A stretch of 64,000 bases of DNA from Phenylobacterium sp. (GTDB lineage: Bacteria > Pseudomonadota > Alphaproteobacteria > Caulobacterales > Caulobacteraceae), in the NCBI RefSeq assembly GCF_016124325.1, contig NZ_WGNY01000019.1:310001-374000 (forward strand), written 5' to 3'. How positions within the stretch are numbered: the stretch's first letter is position 1; each line of letters begins with the position of its first letter. The notes under the pieces were generated by a model. It was not told where the DNA came from and did no database searches. It was given only the letters and a program-made list of their open reading frames with translations. This document shows positions 34,915 to 43,929 of the stretch, one piece after another. The position numbers and the translations under genes were made by a program.

Positions 34915-35462
34915 GCGAATCCCCGGAGCGCGGACGCGGTGAAGGTGACGAGGGCCACGCCGAAGAGCACGCCGGCGGCGCGCAGGATCCGGTCGTCGGC
35001 CAGGGTCCAGGCCATGGCGCCGGCCCAGAGCAGCGCCACGAGGATCCCGCCGACCACCATCCGGGTCTGGGGGGCGCCGGGGATCCAGACGGCCCAGGCC
35101 AGGCCGACACCCAGGGCGGCGAGCCCCCCGACCGGGCCGGCAAGCAGCGCCCGCAGCCAGCCGCGCCAGACGATCGATGGCCGTTCCGAGGGCTCGAGGG
35201 CGACGTCGCGGGCGGCGCGGCTTCGGGGCCGGCGGACGCTCACGCCCGCGGCGATCCAGACCAGGGCGCCCAGCGACAGGAAGCTTGCGACCGCGAAGGG
35301 CCCCAGCGCCGGCCCCAGGGCCAGCTGAGATCCCGCCAGGGCCGCCGCGACCAGCGCCCAGGCCGCGACCACCCGGCCCCGCGGGGCCTCGGAGGCGCCG
35401 CGCCAGGCCGTCTTCAGGATCGCCGCGGCCAGGAGGCCGGCCGTCAGGGCGAGGGTGGCCAC
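34911..35462 (-). CDS. Small membrane protein, operon partner of the PepSY protein
   Basis: A 183-residue membrane protein with about five hydrophobic helices; I do not recognise a family with certainty. Features such as LTAGLLAAAILKTAWRG and WRGWLRALLAGPVGGL recall small proteins that precede PepSY_TM genes in iron-uptake operons. I chose GTG 35462, since the longer frame to 35552 runs through the Fur-like box. Its stop overlaps the PepSY start (ATGA). Divergent from the TonB receptor. Confidence 0.7.
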   Translation of the reverse strand: MATLALTAGLLAAAILKTAWRGASEAPRGRVVAAWALVAAALAGSQLALGPALGPFAVASFLSLGALVWIAAGVSVRRPRSRAARDVALEPSERPSIVWRGWLRALLAGPVGGLAALGVGLAWAVWIPGAPQTRMVVGGILVALLWAGAMAWTLADDRILRAAGVLFGVALVTFTASALRGFA

Positions 35463-35523
35463 GGTCAGCTGCAACTCCTCTCCCCGGCGGGCCGCGCCCG
35501 CTCTCCAGTCGTTCGGCGAGAAA

Positions 35524-35552
35524 TTGATAATGAGATTGACTCGCAACTGCAA
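35524..35552. promoter_or_regulatory. Fur-like box between PepSY operon and TonB receptor
   Basis: The AT-rich island TTGATAATGAGATTGA followed by CTCGCAACTGCAA stands out in the GC-rich divergent region. TGATAATGAGATTGA resembles a Fur box. The 16-mer TGACTCGCAACTGCAA (35537-35552) recurs exactly, on the other strand, at 39638-39653. This supports common iron control of the PepSY operon and the receptor. Confidence 0.7.
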
Positions 35553-35593
35553 CTTTCTTAGCGAGCCGACGGGTCTAGTCCTTGGGGGTTCGC

Positions 35594-37819
35594 ATGCACA
35601 TTGCTCGATCGGTCCTGCTGTCCGCGCTGCTCGCGGGCGTCGCGCAGGGGGCCCTGGCGGCCGACGCCGCCGCGGATCCCACCCAGCTGGAGGAGCTGGT
35701 GGTCACCGGGGAAAAGACGGACCGCTCGATCCAGGACACGCCCACCAGCGTGGCGCTCGTCACGGCGCGAGACATCGCCGAGCAGAACCTCGTGGACGTC
35801 TACGACCTCATCAACCGCACCGCCAACCTCAACTCCACCTTCGGCAAGCAGGGCTTCACGATCCGCGGCATCGCCAACGACAACGTCACCGGCGTGGGCA
35901 CCGGCGACCTGGCGACCGTCTACCTCGACGGCTCGCCGCTGCCCCGCTCGGCGGTCAACACGGGACCGCTGGACCTGTGGGACCTCGCCCAGGTGGAGAT
36001 CCTGCGGGGGCCGCAGTCGACGCTGCAGGGCCGCAACGCGCTCGCCGGCGCCATCATCCTGAAGACCGCCGATCCGACCTTCGACTGGACCGGCAAGGCG
36101 CGGGCGATCGTGACCGGCGCGGACGGGCAGCGCCGGTTCGGCGCGGCGATCGGCGGGCCCATCGTCGCCGGCCAGGTCGCCTTCCGCGTGGCCGCCGAGC
36201 ACGCCCGCGCCGACGGGGTGATCGACAATCCCACCCGCGACGACGACCGGGCCGGCTTCCGCGATTCGGACTCGGTGCGGGCCAAGCTGCTGGTCACGCC
36301 CGACGCCCTGCCGGGCCTGCGGGTTCAGATCGCGTATCTTCACGACCTGCACAGCAACGGGGCCGCCTATTCCTTCGCCGACGTGGCGGACAGCTGGGGC
36401 GATCGCCAGATCCTGGGCAATCGCGACACCGAGGACCGGGCCCGCAGCGACATCGCCACCTTGGACGTCAGCCAGCGCCTGTGGTCGACCCTGACGCTGG
36501 CCTCGGTCACCACCTGGAGCCACATCCGCAGCACCACGGTCTACGACGGGGACAACCTCCCGCAGGACAGCGCGTACGGCGATTTCGCCCAGGACCAGAA
36601 GACCTTCAGCGAGGAGGTGCGGCTCAATGTCGACGCCGGCCCCCTGCAGGGCCTGGTCGGCGCCTACTATTCCCGCCTCGACAACAAGCATGACCGCTCG
36701 CACAGCGTCTTCAGCCTGAGCCCGGTCGGCGATCTGGGCCTGCCCGCCGCGATCGGCGCCTTCTATCCCGCGCGCCTCTACATCGACACGAGCCAGTTCT
36801 ATCCGCAGACGGTGGAGACCGCGGCATTGTTCGGCGACGGAACCTGGCGGGTCGCCCCGCATGTGACGCTGCACGGCGGCTTTCGCTACGACTACGAGCG
36901 TCAGGTGCGAGCCAACGACAACACGGTGGCGCTGACCACCCCGCTGCCCGATCCGGCCGCGTTCGGGCCGCTAGGCGACACCGTCGCCTACATCAACAGC
37001 CTGATCCTGGCCCAGGTGGCGGCCGCCAATGCCTCGTCGCCTGCGGCCAAGACCAGCTTCAAGGCCTTCCTGCCGAAGGCCGGCGTCACCTACGCGTTCG
37101 ACGACGATGTGTCGCTGAGCGCCACGGTTCAGCGCGGTTATCGCTCCGGCGGCTCCGGTGTGAACCCCGGCCGCGGCGCGCTCTACGCCTACAAGCCCGA
37201 ATACACCTGGAACTACGAGCTCGCGCTCCGGTCGCTGTGGTTGGATCGCCGGCTCGCGCTGAACGCCAACGCCTTCTACATCGACTGGAAGGACCAGCAG
37301 GTGAACGTGCAGCTGTCGGGCAACGTCTACGACTACGAGACCCAGAACGCCGGCAAGTCCCGGGTCTACGGCTTCGAGCTTGAGAGTCGCTTCCAGGCGA
37401 CCGAGACGCTCAATCTCTACGCCTCCGCCGGCTACGCCAACACGCACTTCAAGGACTTCCAGGTGACCGGCGCAGCCGTCGACGACCTGTCCGGAAACGA
37501 GTTCGCCAGCGCCCCGCGCTGGACGCTGGCGCTCGGAGGAACCTGGGCCAGCCCCGACGGCTGGTTCGTCAACCTCGGCGCCAGCTACCGCTCGGCCGCC
37601 TATCAGGCGGTCCTTGACCAGGGCCAGCGCCAGCTCAAGGCGCGGACGCTGGTGAATGCGAAGGTCGGCTGGCGTCGCGCTCGCTGGGGCGTCTACCTTA
37701 CCGGGACCAACCTGCTGGACCGCCACTACTTCGACTACAGCTACCTCAATGTCACGCGCCAGCAGGCGCTGTATGGCGAGCCGCGGACCTTCGGGGTGAC
37801 GCTGGAAGGCTCGTTCTGA
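35594..37819 (+). CDS. TonB-dependent receptor, probable siderophore/iron type
   Basis: A 741-residue outer-membrane receptor with a signal peptide (about 1-22), TonB-box-like LEELVVTGEK, and a plug (TPTSVALVTARDIAEQNLVDVYDLINRT, VEILRGPQSTLQGRNALAGAI). The barrel ends RTFGVTLEGSF. There is no STN domain, so it imports without transcriptional signalling. I chose ATG 35594 over the upstream GTG at 35582 because it leads directly into the signal peptide and has TTGGGGG upstream. The Fur-like box in the promoter and the divergent PepSY gene make a ferric-siderophore ligand likely. Confidence 0.92.
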   Translation: MHIARSVLLSALLAGVAQGALAADAAADPTQLEELVVTGEKTDRSIQDTPTSVALVTARDIAEQNLVDVYDLINRTANLNSTFGKQGFTIRGIANDNVTGVGTGDLATVYLDGSPLPRSAVNTGPLDLWDLAQVEILRGPQSTLQGRNALAGAIILKTADPTFDWTGKARAIVTGADGQRRFGAAIGGPIVAGQVAFRVAAEHARADGVIDNPTRDDDRAGFRDSDSVRAKLLVTPDALPGLRVQIAYLHDLHSNGAAYSFADVADSWGDRQILGNRDTEDRARSDIATLDVSQRLWSTLTLASVTTWSHIRSTTVYDGDNLPQDSAYGDFAQDQKTFSEEVRLNVDAGPLQGLVGAYYSRLDNKHDRSHSVFSLSPVGDLGLPAAIGAFYPARLYIDTSQFYPQTVETAALFGDGTWRVAPHVTLHGGFRYDYERQVRANDNTVALTTPLPDPAAFGPLGDTVAYINSLILAQVAAANASSPAAKTSFKAFLPKAGVTYAFDDDVSLSATVQRGYRSGGSGVNPGRGALYAYKPEYTWNYELALRSLWLDRRLALNANAFYIDWKDQQVNVQLSGNVYDYETQNAGKSRVYGFELESRFQATETLNLYASAGYANTHFKDFQVTGAAVDDLSGNEFASAPRWTLALGGTWASPDGWFVNLGASYRSAAYQAVLDQGQRQLKARTLVNAKVGWRRARWGVYLTGTNLLDRHYFDYSYLNVTRQQALYGEPRTFGVTLEGSF

Positions 37820-37864
37820 GCCGGGTCGTCGGCGCGATTGGGCGATTGCATCCCTGGGGGCGTA

Positions 37865-38380
37865 TTGGTCAGCTTGCCGGACGATCTGCCGCTTGTGGAG
37901 CGGAGCGCCGTACGGGCGGTGGTGCTGGATCGTGACGGCCGCATCCTGCTGTTGCGAACCCGCGACGCCACGGCGCCCGAATTCGGCGACTGGTGGGAGC
38001 TCCCCGGCGGCGGCGTCGATCCGGGCGAGACCTACCTGGAGGCGGCGTTGCGCGAGCTGCGCGAAGAGACCGGCATCTCGGCTGAGGCCCGCGACGTGGG
38101 TCCGCCGTCATGGCGCCGCACGGCGACGTTTCGATACAGGCGCGAACGGCGATTGCAGCATGAGCTGGTGGTCAAGATCGTCTTGCGGGCGGCGACCCCG
38201 AAGATCGATGACGCCGCGCGGCTCGACTATGAGCAGGAAGACCACCTCGATCACCGCTGGTGGACGCTCGCCGAAATCGCAGCGAGCTCCGCGCGCTTCT
38301 ATCCGGGGCGGCTGGCGACCCTCTTGCCGGAGTTCCTGAACGGCCGCGAGATCTTCGAGCCGTTCGAGATCTGGTCGTGA
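37865..38380 (+). CDS. NUDIX hydrolase
   Basis: A protein of about 171 residues with a complete NUDIX box: [15 protein letters not shown] continuing RELREETGI near 45-67, matching GX5EX7REUXEEXGU. It also has the flanking [19 protein letters not shown] and HRWWTLAEI segments usual in MutT-like hydrolases. It would cleave a nucleoside diphosphate derivative. The start is uncertain: a TTG at 37865 with GGGGG upstream is my choice, TTG 37838 is an alternative, and no ATG fits. Follows the TonB receptor by about 45 bases but probably has its own role. Confidence 0.85.
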   Translation: MVSLPDDLPLVERSAVRAVVLDRDGRILLLRTRDATAPEFGDWWELPGGGVDPGETYLEAALRELREETGISAEARDVGPPSWRRTATFRYRRERRLQHELVVKIVLRAATPKIDDAARLDYEQEDHLDHRWWTLAEIAASSARFYPGRLATLLPEFLNGREIFEPFEIWS

Positions 38381-38588
38381 CGCCGGCTTCGGCCCGCCCG
38401 GCGCCCGCGCGAAGTCGGTCGTTCCGTCGGCTTCGCGATGGATCGCCTGGAGGCCGCCGATCGATATCCCCGCGGTCGCGATCCCGACCTTGTCACGGGT
38501 CGGCCGGGTCCCGCGCCGTTGGACGCGCACCGGCCTGATCCTCGCGCAGGCGAAGCCGGCGTCGGTCGTCCGCCTGGCGTCCCAAGTG

Positions 38589-39590
38589 TCAGTGGAGGGT
38601 CTGCGGCGGCTCGCCGGCCGACCCCTCGGGCGGCGGGCCCAGGCGGGCCGGCAGGGGCCAGCCGCTGGCGGCGAGGGCGGCGTTGAGCGAACGGGCGAGG
38701 ATCATCACCATCGCAGGGTCGCGCACCAGCGGCGCAAGCAGGCGCTCGCCGAGGCCGAGGTCGACGGGGGCGACGCCGCAGGCCGCCACCAGCCGCTGGA
38801 CGTCGGGGCCGGCTCCGCCGCAATGCGGACACTCCGCCTGGAGCGGGCGCAGGCTGTCGGCCTCGATCGCCTGCGCCCAGGCCGCGAACAGCGCCGCCGC
38901 CCGGGGCGAGGCGCGCGCGGCCAGCAGTGCGCCGAGGGCGCGTTGCGGCGGCAGACCCTGACGGCGCGCCTGCGCCCATGCCAACAGGCTGGCGATCAGC
39001 AGGCGCTCGGCTGGCGCCAGGGTCGGGCCGGGCGCCGAGGTCGAGGGGGCGATGGGGCGAGGGTCGTGGCGGCTCATTGTGGGCTCCAAGGGGACAGGGG
39101 CGGCGGGCGGGGCGGCGTCACGCGCCGGCGGCGGGGCCCGCAGCGGCGCGCGCGTCGCCGCGCCCAGGCGGTGGCCGCGGTCCGCCAGGGCCCGGGCCGT
39201 CAGGCGCGCCAGGGGGTAGAAGGCGGGCCCCGCGGCGCGGCCGATCAGCCGGGACATGTGCGCTTCGAAGCCGGGGCGGTCATCGGACTGGGCTGCGGCG
39301 TGGGCCGCCAGGATCCGCTGCTCGTCGCGGGTGACGCCGAGCAGACCGGGTTGTCCGAGCGTGATCGGATGTCGCGCGCTCCGCTCGGTCTCAAGAGCGA
39401 AGGCCCGCAGCGCCTGGCGCGCCGGTTCGGCCGCCGCGCCGAACGCCTGCCGGTGCTCGCGCCGGATCGCCTCGCAGTCCCAGCGTCCCGCGACGATCGC
39501 CCGGAAGCTCCAGACCAGGAGATGTTCGCCGTAGTCGAGCTGGCGCAGGTCGCAAGCGGCCGCCGGGTCGGGTCGGATGGCGCGATCCAT
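38589..39590 (-). CDS. Unknown protein behind a Fur-like box
   Basis: A 333-residue protein without a family I can name. The N-terminal half (about 1-115: QLDYGEHLLVWSFRAIVAGRWDC and ITLGQPGLLGVTRDEQRILAAHAAAQ) looks like a conserved alpha-helical cytoplasmic domain. After a Pro-rich linker (about 145-180) the C-terminal half has CPHCGG, a possible metal-binding pair, and more helices. It may be a fusion of two proteins. ATG 39590 has AGGGAG upstream. A Fur-like palindrome about 55-70 bases upstream suggests iron-regulated expression. Confidence 0.65.
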   Translation of the reverse strand: MDRAIRPDPAAACDLRQLDYGEHLLVWSFRAIVAGRWDCEAIRREHRQAFGAAAEPARQALRAFALETERSARHPITLGQPGLLGVTRDEQRILAAHAAAQSDDRPGFEAHMSRLIGRAAGPAFYPLARLTARALADRGHRLGAATRAPLRAPPPARDAAPPAAPVPLEPTMSRHDPRPIAPSTSAPGPTLAPAERLLIASLLAWAQARRQGLPPQRALGALLAARASPRAAALFAAWAQAIEADSLRPLQAECPHCGGAGPDVQRLVAACGVAPVDLGLGERLLAPLVRDPAMVMILARSLNAALAASGWPLPARLGPPPEGSAGEPPQTLH

Positions 39591-39637
39591 GGGTTCGGGC
39601 GCTCCCTGTCTGCCGCGGTTCCATCCCGCAAGCCTAA

Positions 39638-39660
39638 TTGCAGTTGCGAGTCATTTGCAA
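39638..39660. promoter_or_regulatory. Fur-like box upstream of the gene at 39590
   Basis: Palindrome TTGCGA-GTCAT-TTGCAA (39644-39660) in an AT-rich island. It overlaps the 16-mer shared with the box at 35537-35552 (reverse strand). Located about 50 bases upstream of the minus-strand start codon. Confidence 0.7.
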
Positions 39661-39806
39661 TTAAGATCGGGCCGATCTGGCGATTTCTAAGGGGAAGGGC
39701 CGAAGTCCCGACGCGATGTCCATCGATCGCCGAGGCCGACCCCCCGGGTCCTGCCGGCCTTCGCAACACGCACCTGCGGTTCGGCGTGGACGTTTCGGAG
39801 GCGCGC

Positions 39807-40805
39807 TCAGTAGAGCTCGGTGCGGTAGTTGAGCTCCAGCCCCTTGGCCACCAGGCCCCGATTGATGGCCAGGCGCACGAGAGTCGCCGGCACGCCCTGG
39901 GCCTTGTTCAGCTTCACATGGGCGACGGAGACCGCGGCCGGATCGATGGGCGCCTTGCGCCCGCCCGTCCAAGGCTCGGCGCGCGCCAGCGCTGGGCTTT
40001 CGCGGCGTTCGGCGGCCCCAAGATCGATCCGGGTGGCCAGGACGGGTGTCTTGCCCTCGACGGCGAAGGCCGCGCGCACGGTCTCGTCCGACGTGAGGCT
40101 CGCCCGGCCGCGCAGGATCGTCACGGCCGTGGCGCCGGGGACGATACAGAGCGCCGCCACCTCCGGTCGCTGGAGGATGTTGCGGTAGCCGAAGGCAAGG
40201 CGGTTGCCGGGGCGTTCCGCCAGGATGACGCGGCCGGTATCGCCCCGGACGAGCCGGCCGGCGGGGTCGCCCTTGGGACTGATGTCAACACCGCCGGACC
40301 CATCCATGGTGGCGAGCGCGAGGAAGCGGGTGGCGGCCAGAAAGGCGGGGATGTCCGGCGGCGCGTCGGCCGCTGAGGCGGTCCAGAAATCGGAGCGGAT
40401 CAGCGCCTTGGCGCAGTGGAGGAAGCACTCCTGGATCTCGACCTCGACGGCGCCGGTCGCGACGGCCTTGACCCGGCCGTTGGCGCGCAGCGTCTCGCCG
40501 ACGCCGTCGGCGAGGAACAGCAGGCCGGCCCCCTGTCCGGGCGCGAGATCGCGGGCGTCATCGAGACGTTCGAGCGGCACGCGAACCGTCCGCGCATCGG
40601 GCGTCTCGGCGAATCCGGGGTCACCGCCGGCGATGCTGACCCGGGGTCCGGTCTCGCCGCCGACGGCGACGAAGGCGAGCCGCGATGCGGCGATCCAGGC
40701 CTGAGCCTGAGGATCCAGGTGGTCGATGATCTTCATCTTCACCGGGAGGGCGGCGACGCCCACGCAGGCTTCCAACTCCGCGATGGTGGCGATCTCGGAT
40801 GTCAT
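39807..40805 (-). CDS. PNPOx-fold (pyridoxamine 5'-phosphate oxidase-like) protein
   Basis: A 332-residue protein of the PNPOx-like split-barrel superfamily, apparently with two such domains: an N-terminal part (AWIAASRLAFVAVGG, TVRVPLERLDD) and a C-terminal part (FLAATRFLALATMDGSGGVDISPKGDPAG, GNRLAFGYRNILQRPEVAALCIVPG) with the flavin/haem-binding pattern. Relatives include haem-degrading HugZ-type proteins and FMN oxidoreductases. The perfect Fur-like palindrome 29 bases upstream suggests expression in iron limitation. Exact reaction unknown. Confidence 0.75.
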   Translation of the reverse strand: MTSEIATIAELEACVGVAALPVKMKIIDHLDPQAQAWIAASRLAFVAVGGETGPRVSIAGGDPGFAETPDARTVRVPLERLDDARDLAPGQGAGLLFLADGVGETLRANGRVKAVATGAVEVEIQECFLHCAKALIRSDFWTASAADAPPDIPAFLAATRFLALATMDGSGGVDISPKGDPAGRLVRGDTGRVILAERPGNRLAFGYRNILQRPEVAALCIVPGATAVTILRGRASLTSDETVRAAFAVEGKTPVLATRIDLGAAERRESPALARAEPWTGGRKAPIDPAAVSVAHVKLNKAQGVPATLVRLAINRGLVAKGLELNYRTELY

Positions 40806-40833
40806 GGGGCCTCCTGGATGCAGGATGCCTTAG

Positions 40834-40850
40834 TTGCGAACTATTCGCAA
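40834..40850. promoter_or_regulatory. Fur-like box upstream of the PNPOx-fold gene
   Basis: Perfect inverted repeat TTGCGA-ACTAT-TCGCAA, 29 bases upstream of the ATG at 40805. Same TTGCRA-N5-TYGCAA form as the box at 39644-39660. Confidence 0.72.
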
Positions 40851-40870
40851 TTGAGGCGCGATGCGGGCGC

Positions 40871-41440
40871 TCAACCCGGCCCCGGCAGGCAGCGCCCCAG
40901 CTGGCCAAGCGCCCGGCGAAGCCGACGTTCCTGAGGCGCGAACTCGACCGCGGCGTCGATCGAGGCGAGGTCGGCTTCGATCAGGTCGCGACGTAGCGGC
41001 AGGCGCAGCGTCGTGCGCATCGGGCGCATGTGCAGTCCGGTCAACACTTCCCGCAGTTGGCGGGCGCAGCGGTCGCCCCCGTGGCCGCCGTAGGCGACGA
41101 TGACGGCGGGCTTTCCGGCCCACTCCGTGTAGAGATGATCCAGGGCGTTCTTCAGCGGCGCCGGGTATCCCCAATTGTACTGCGGGGTGACGAAGACCAT
41201 CCCCTGCGCCGCCCCGACCTTGCGGCTCCAGGCGCGCGTCGCCTCGAGGCGATAGTCCCCACGATGCGGAAGGCCCGGCTCCCCGTCCATCGGCAAGGCC
41301 CAGTCCTTCAGATCGATCACCTCGACCTGATTGGACAGCACGTCGCGCGCGGCGGCGGCGACCCACGCGGCGACGTCGAGGCATATGCGCTTCGGCCGGA
41401 CGCTGCCGGCGATGACGAGCACGGAGCAAGCATGTATCAT
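40871..41440 (-). CDS. NAD(P)H-dependent FMN reductase
   Basis: A 189-residue flavodoxin-fold reductase. The FMN phosphate-binding loop is AGSVRPKR near residue 10, and TPQYNWGYPAPLKNALDHLY near 85-105 is the signature of the NADPH-dependent FMN reductase family. ATG 41440 was chosen over the GTG-type start at 41482. It is divergent from the MarR gene, only 36 bases away, so the regulator probably controls it. Likely role: NAD(P)H-dependent quinone or flavin reduction. Confidence 0.88.
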   Translation of the reverse strand: MIHACSVLVIAGSVRPKRICLDVAAWVAAAARDVLSNQVEVIDLKDWALPMDGEPGLPHRGDYRLEATRAWSRKVGAAQGMVFVTPQYNWGYPAPLKNALDHLYTEWAGKPAVIVAYGGHGGDRCARQLREVLTGLHMRPMRTTLRLPLRRDLIEADLASIDAAVEFAPQERRLRRALGQLGRCLPGPG

Positions 41441-41476
41441 GCAGCTAATTTGTCGCGAAGGCCAGGCTGAGTAAAG

Positions 41477-41950
41477 ATGCAAAATACACGGAGTTTGGAC
41501 GCGCTCGCGGCCGTGCTGCTCGACCTGACAAGTTTTCTGAACAGCCCGCAGCGTGATGCGATGCTGCTTCGGCTTGCGGGCGTGGACTTGGACCGCGCTC
41601 TGTTTCCGCTACTCGTCCGCCTCGGCATGCAGGGCGCGCTGGGCGTGGCCGAGCTGGCCGATCAGGCCGGGCGCGACGCCACGACCGTCAGCCGTCAGAT
41701 CGCGAAGCTCGAGGCGCTTGGACTGGTGCGAAGGCGCGTGGCCTCCAACGACCGCCGCATCCGGACCGCGCAGGCGACGGCGGCCGGCCGCGAGATGGTC
41801 GATGCGATCGTAGGCGCCCGGCGCCAGGCCCTGGCGCATGCGCTGGCCGGTTGGTCGGCGCGTGATCGCGAGGCCCTGATCGCCTTGAACCATCGCTTCG
41901 TAGGCGACCTTGTGCGGACGGTCGACGCCGCCGCGCCCAACCGCACCTAG
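41477..41950 (+). CDS. MarR-family transcriptional regulator
   Basis: A 157-residue winged-helix protein: LGVAELADQAGRDATTVSRQIAKLEALGLVRRR (HTH) followed by the wing ASNDRRIRTAQATAAGREMV, flanked by helices for dimerisation. It is divergent from the FMN reductase and most likely represses it and itself, with a phenolic or oxidant as ligand (family knowledge). ATG 41477 leaves a 36-base shared promoter. Confidence 0.9.
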   Translation: MQNTRSLDALAAVLLDLTSFLNSPQRDAMLLRLAGVDLDRALFPLLVRLGMQGALGVAELADQAGRDATTVSRQIAKLEALGLVRRRVASNDRRIRTAQATAAGREMVDAIVGARRQALAHALAGWSARDREALIALNHRFVGDLVRTVDAAAPNRT

Positions 41951-42068
41951 ACGTCGAACCGGATCCGTATGGCGGCGACGCTTCGACGCTCCCCCCGGCG
42001 CACCGGCTTGGCCGCCCGTGTGCATTTTGGTCGCTGGGCGCTGCGAGGGGCCCGGCTTCGGCGAGCCG

Positions 42069-43724
42069 CTAGCGACGGTTCTTGGTGATGAAGCCCGCCA
42101 CGTCGTCGTGCAGCGCCCGCGCCGAGGCGTCCTGAGCGTAAACCATGTGGCCGGACGGGTAGTAGTGGTACTCGATGTTGGCCTGCAGGCTGTCGGGGAT
42201 CGGCAGGTGGTGCATCTCGTACCAGCCCTGGAAGTAGGGCGTGGCGAGATCGTAGTAGCCGCCCATGAGCGAGACCTTGAGGTTGGGATTGTATTTCATC
42301 GCCGTCGCCAGGTCGGGCATGACGTTCAGCATGGCGCGCGGGGGGAAGCGCGCGCCCGGCGGCTGGTGGGCGTTGTCCCAGAAGCGGAAGACCGGGATCG
42401 AGGGCTTGAACGTCTTGCCCGCCCCGTAGCCGAGCACGCCCCGGGCATATTCATTGAAGGCGGTGACATAGGCGGACGAGAGGGCCGCGCCCTGCGGGTC
42501 GTAGTCCGCCTCCTTGGACAGCGGGTCCATGTCGGGTCCGAAGAAGCGGGTGTCGATGCGGCCGGTCGTCAGGCCGCGCGCCGATTGCAGGGTCTTCTCG
42601 AACATGCCGCCGGTGATGCGCAGGTCCGCCTTCAGCACATAGTCGACCGGCAGGCCGGTGTAGGCGGCGTACTGCTCGGCCACCTTTCGCTTGGCGGCGG
42701 GATCGAGCTCGGCGCCGGCCAGCAGTGCGGTGGCGTAGTCCGTCGTCGCCCAGTGCTCCACCTGTTTCAGGAACGTGGTCACGTCGGCGGGCGCGTTCGG
42801 CACGAGCTTGTAGTGCCAGGCGGTGGCCGCATAGGTGGGCAGGGCGGTGATGTAGGCCGTGTCGCTGCCGGGGTTGTTGTCGACCCCGTCGACGCTGAGG
42901 GCGAAGTTCAGGATCTGAGACAGCAGCATGACGCCGTTGAAGTCGACGCTGTCGCCGGTGGTCAGGTTGTTGATGAGCACGGCGGATCGCGGGGTGCCGT
43001 AGCTCTCGCCGAACAGGAACTTGGGGGAGTTCCAGCGACCGTATTGGCTCAGGAACGCCAGGATGAACTGTTCGAAGGCGTAGGCGTCCTGGTCGACGCC
43101 CCAGAAGGCCTTCTCCTTGTCCTTGCCGGCGATCCGCGAGAACCCGGTTCCCGGCGCGTCGATGAACACCATGTCGGTGGCGTCCAGGATCGAATTGTCG
43201 TTGTTGACGATGCTGTAGGGGGCCGCCGGCGTGTGCGTGCCGTTGTCGACGGTCACCACCTTCTTCGGACCGAACGCGCCCATGTGCAGCCACATGGTCG
43301 AGGATCCGGGGCCGCCGTTGTAGATGAAGGTGACCGGCCGCTCGGCGCTCGGCGCGCCCTTCTTGAAGTAGGCGACATAGAACATCGAGGCCTCGGCTTC
43401 GGGGTTGGCGCCCGCGCCCAGCTCCTTCCCTTCCGGGCTCTTCTCGCGCCGGGCCGCGTCGTCCCAGCCCCTGGGGTGCACGACGATGGTCCCGGCCACA
43501 GCGCGGTAGGGGATCTTCTCCCCGCGGATCGTGGCGACTCCCTCGGAGTCGACCCGTTCCGGCGCGAACAGGACGCCGGCGTTGGGCTCGGCGGTCGTGG
43601 CGGCGGGCGGCTTCCTGTCCTGGGTGGGTTGGATCCTGCCGGGCGGGGATTCTTGGGCGGAGGCCAAGGTGGCGAAGAGCGAGAACGCCACGCCCGCGAA
43701 CAGTGATTTCCGAAGCATGTTCAT
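42069..43724 (-). CDS. S10-family serine carboxypeptidase, exported
   Basis: A 551-residue S10 carboxypeptidase-like protein with a signal peptide (to about residue 23). Substrate-binding YNGGPGSS is near 130, nucleophile FGESYGT near 238, Asp in GGYYDLATP near 486 and His in YYPSGHMVY near 525, so the triad is complete. The ATG at 43724 has a strong GGGGGAG just upstream; codons further upstream to 43916 do not look like protein. It is a distant relative of the S10 protein at 12532. No operon partner; probably involved in peptide degradation. Confidence 0.9.
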   Translation of the reverse strand: MNMLRKSLFAGVAFSLFATLASAQESPPGRIQPTQDRKPPAATTAEPNAGVLFAPERVDSEGVATIRGEKIPYRAVAGTIVVHPRGWDDAARREKSPEGKELGAGANPEAEASMFYVAYFKKGAPSAERPVTFIYNGGPGSSTMWLHMGAFGPKKVVTVDNGTHTPAAPYSIVNNDNSILDATDMVFIDAPGTGFSRIAGKDKEKAFWGVDQDAYAFEQFILAFLSQYGRWNSPKFLFGESYGTPRSAVLINNLTTGDSVDFNGVMLLSQILNFALSVDGVDNNPGSDTAYITALPTYAATAWHYKLVPNAPADVTTFLKQVEHWATTDYATALLAGAELDPAAKRKVAEQYAAYTGLPVDYVLKADLRITGGMFEKTLQSARGLTTGRIDTRFFGPDMDPLSKEADYDPQGAALSSAYVTAFNEYARGVLGYGAGKTFKPSIPVFRFWDNAHQPPGARFPPRAMLNVMPDLATAMKYNPNLKVSLMGGYYDLATPYFQGWYEMHHLPIPDSLQANIEYHYYPSGHMVYAQDASARALHDDVAGFITKNRR

Positions 43725-43929
43725 ATCTCCCCCGACAGGAACGGTCGGAGACTTATGCCTTGAAGTCGGACGCTGACAACGAACTTTGGCCATCCCGTGA
43801 ATGGGACTCGCCCTGTCCCACGGGGGACGGCGTCGACCTGTTCGCGCCGCGGGGCGGCCTGGGGGCGGCGAGCCATCCGCGCCGGGTGAAGACGGCGGAG
43901 ACGGGCGCCGTTGCACGCCTTTCGAGAGC

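Noticed and set aside
41910..43706. Long plus-strand open frame opposite the S10 carboxypeptidase
   Set aside because: High GC content makes long antisense frames common. The minus frame has a signal peptide, full catalytic motifs and a ribosome site, and the plus frame has none.
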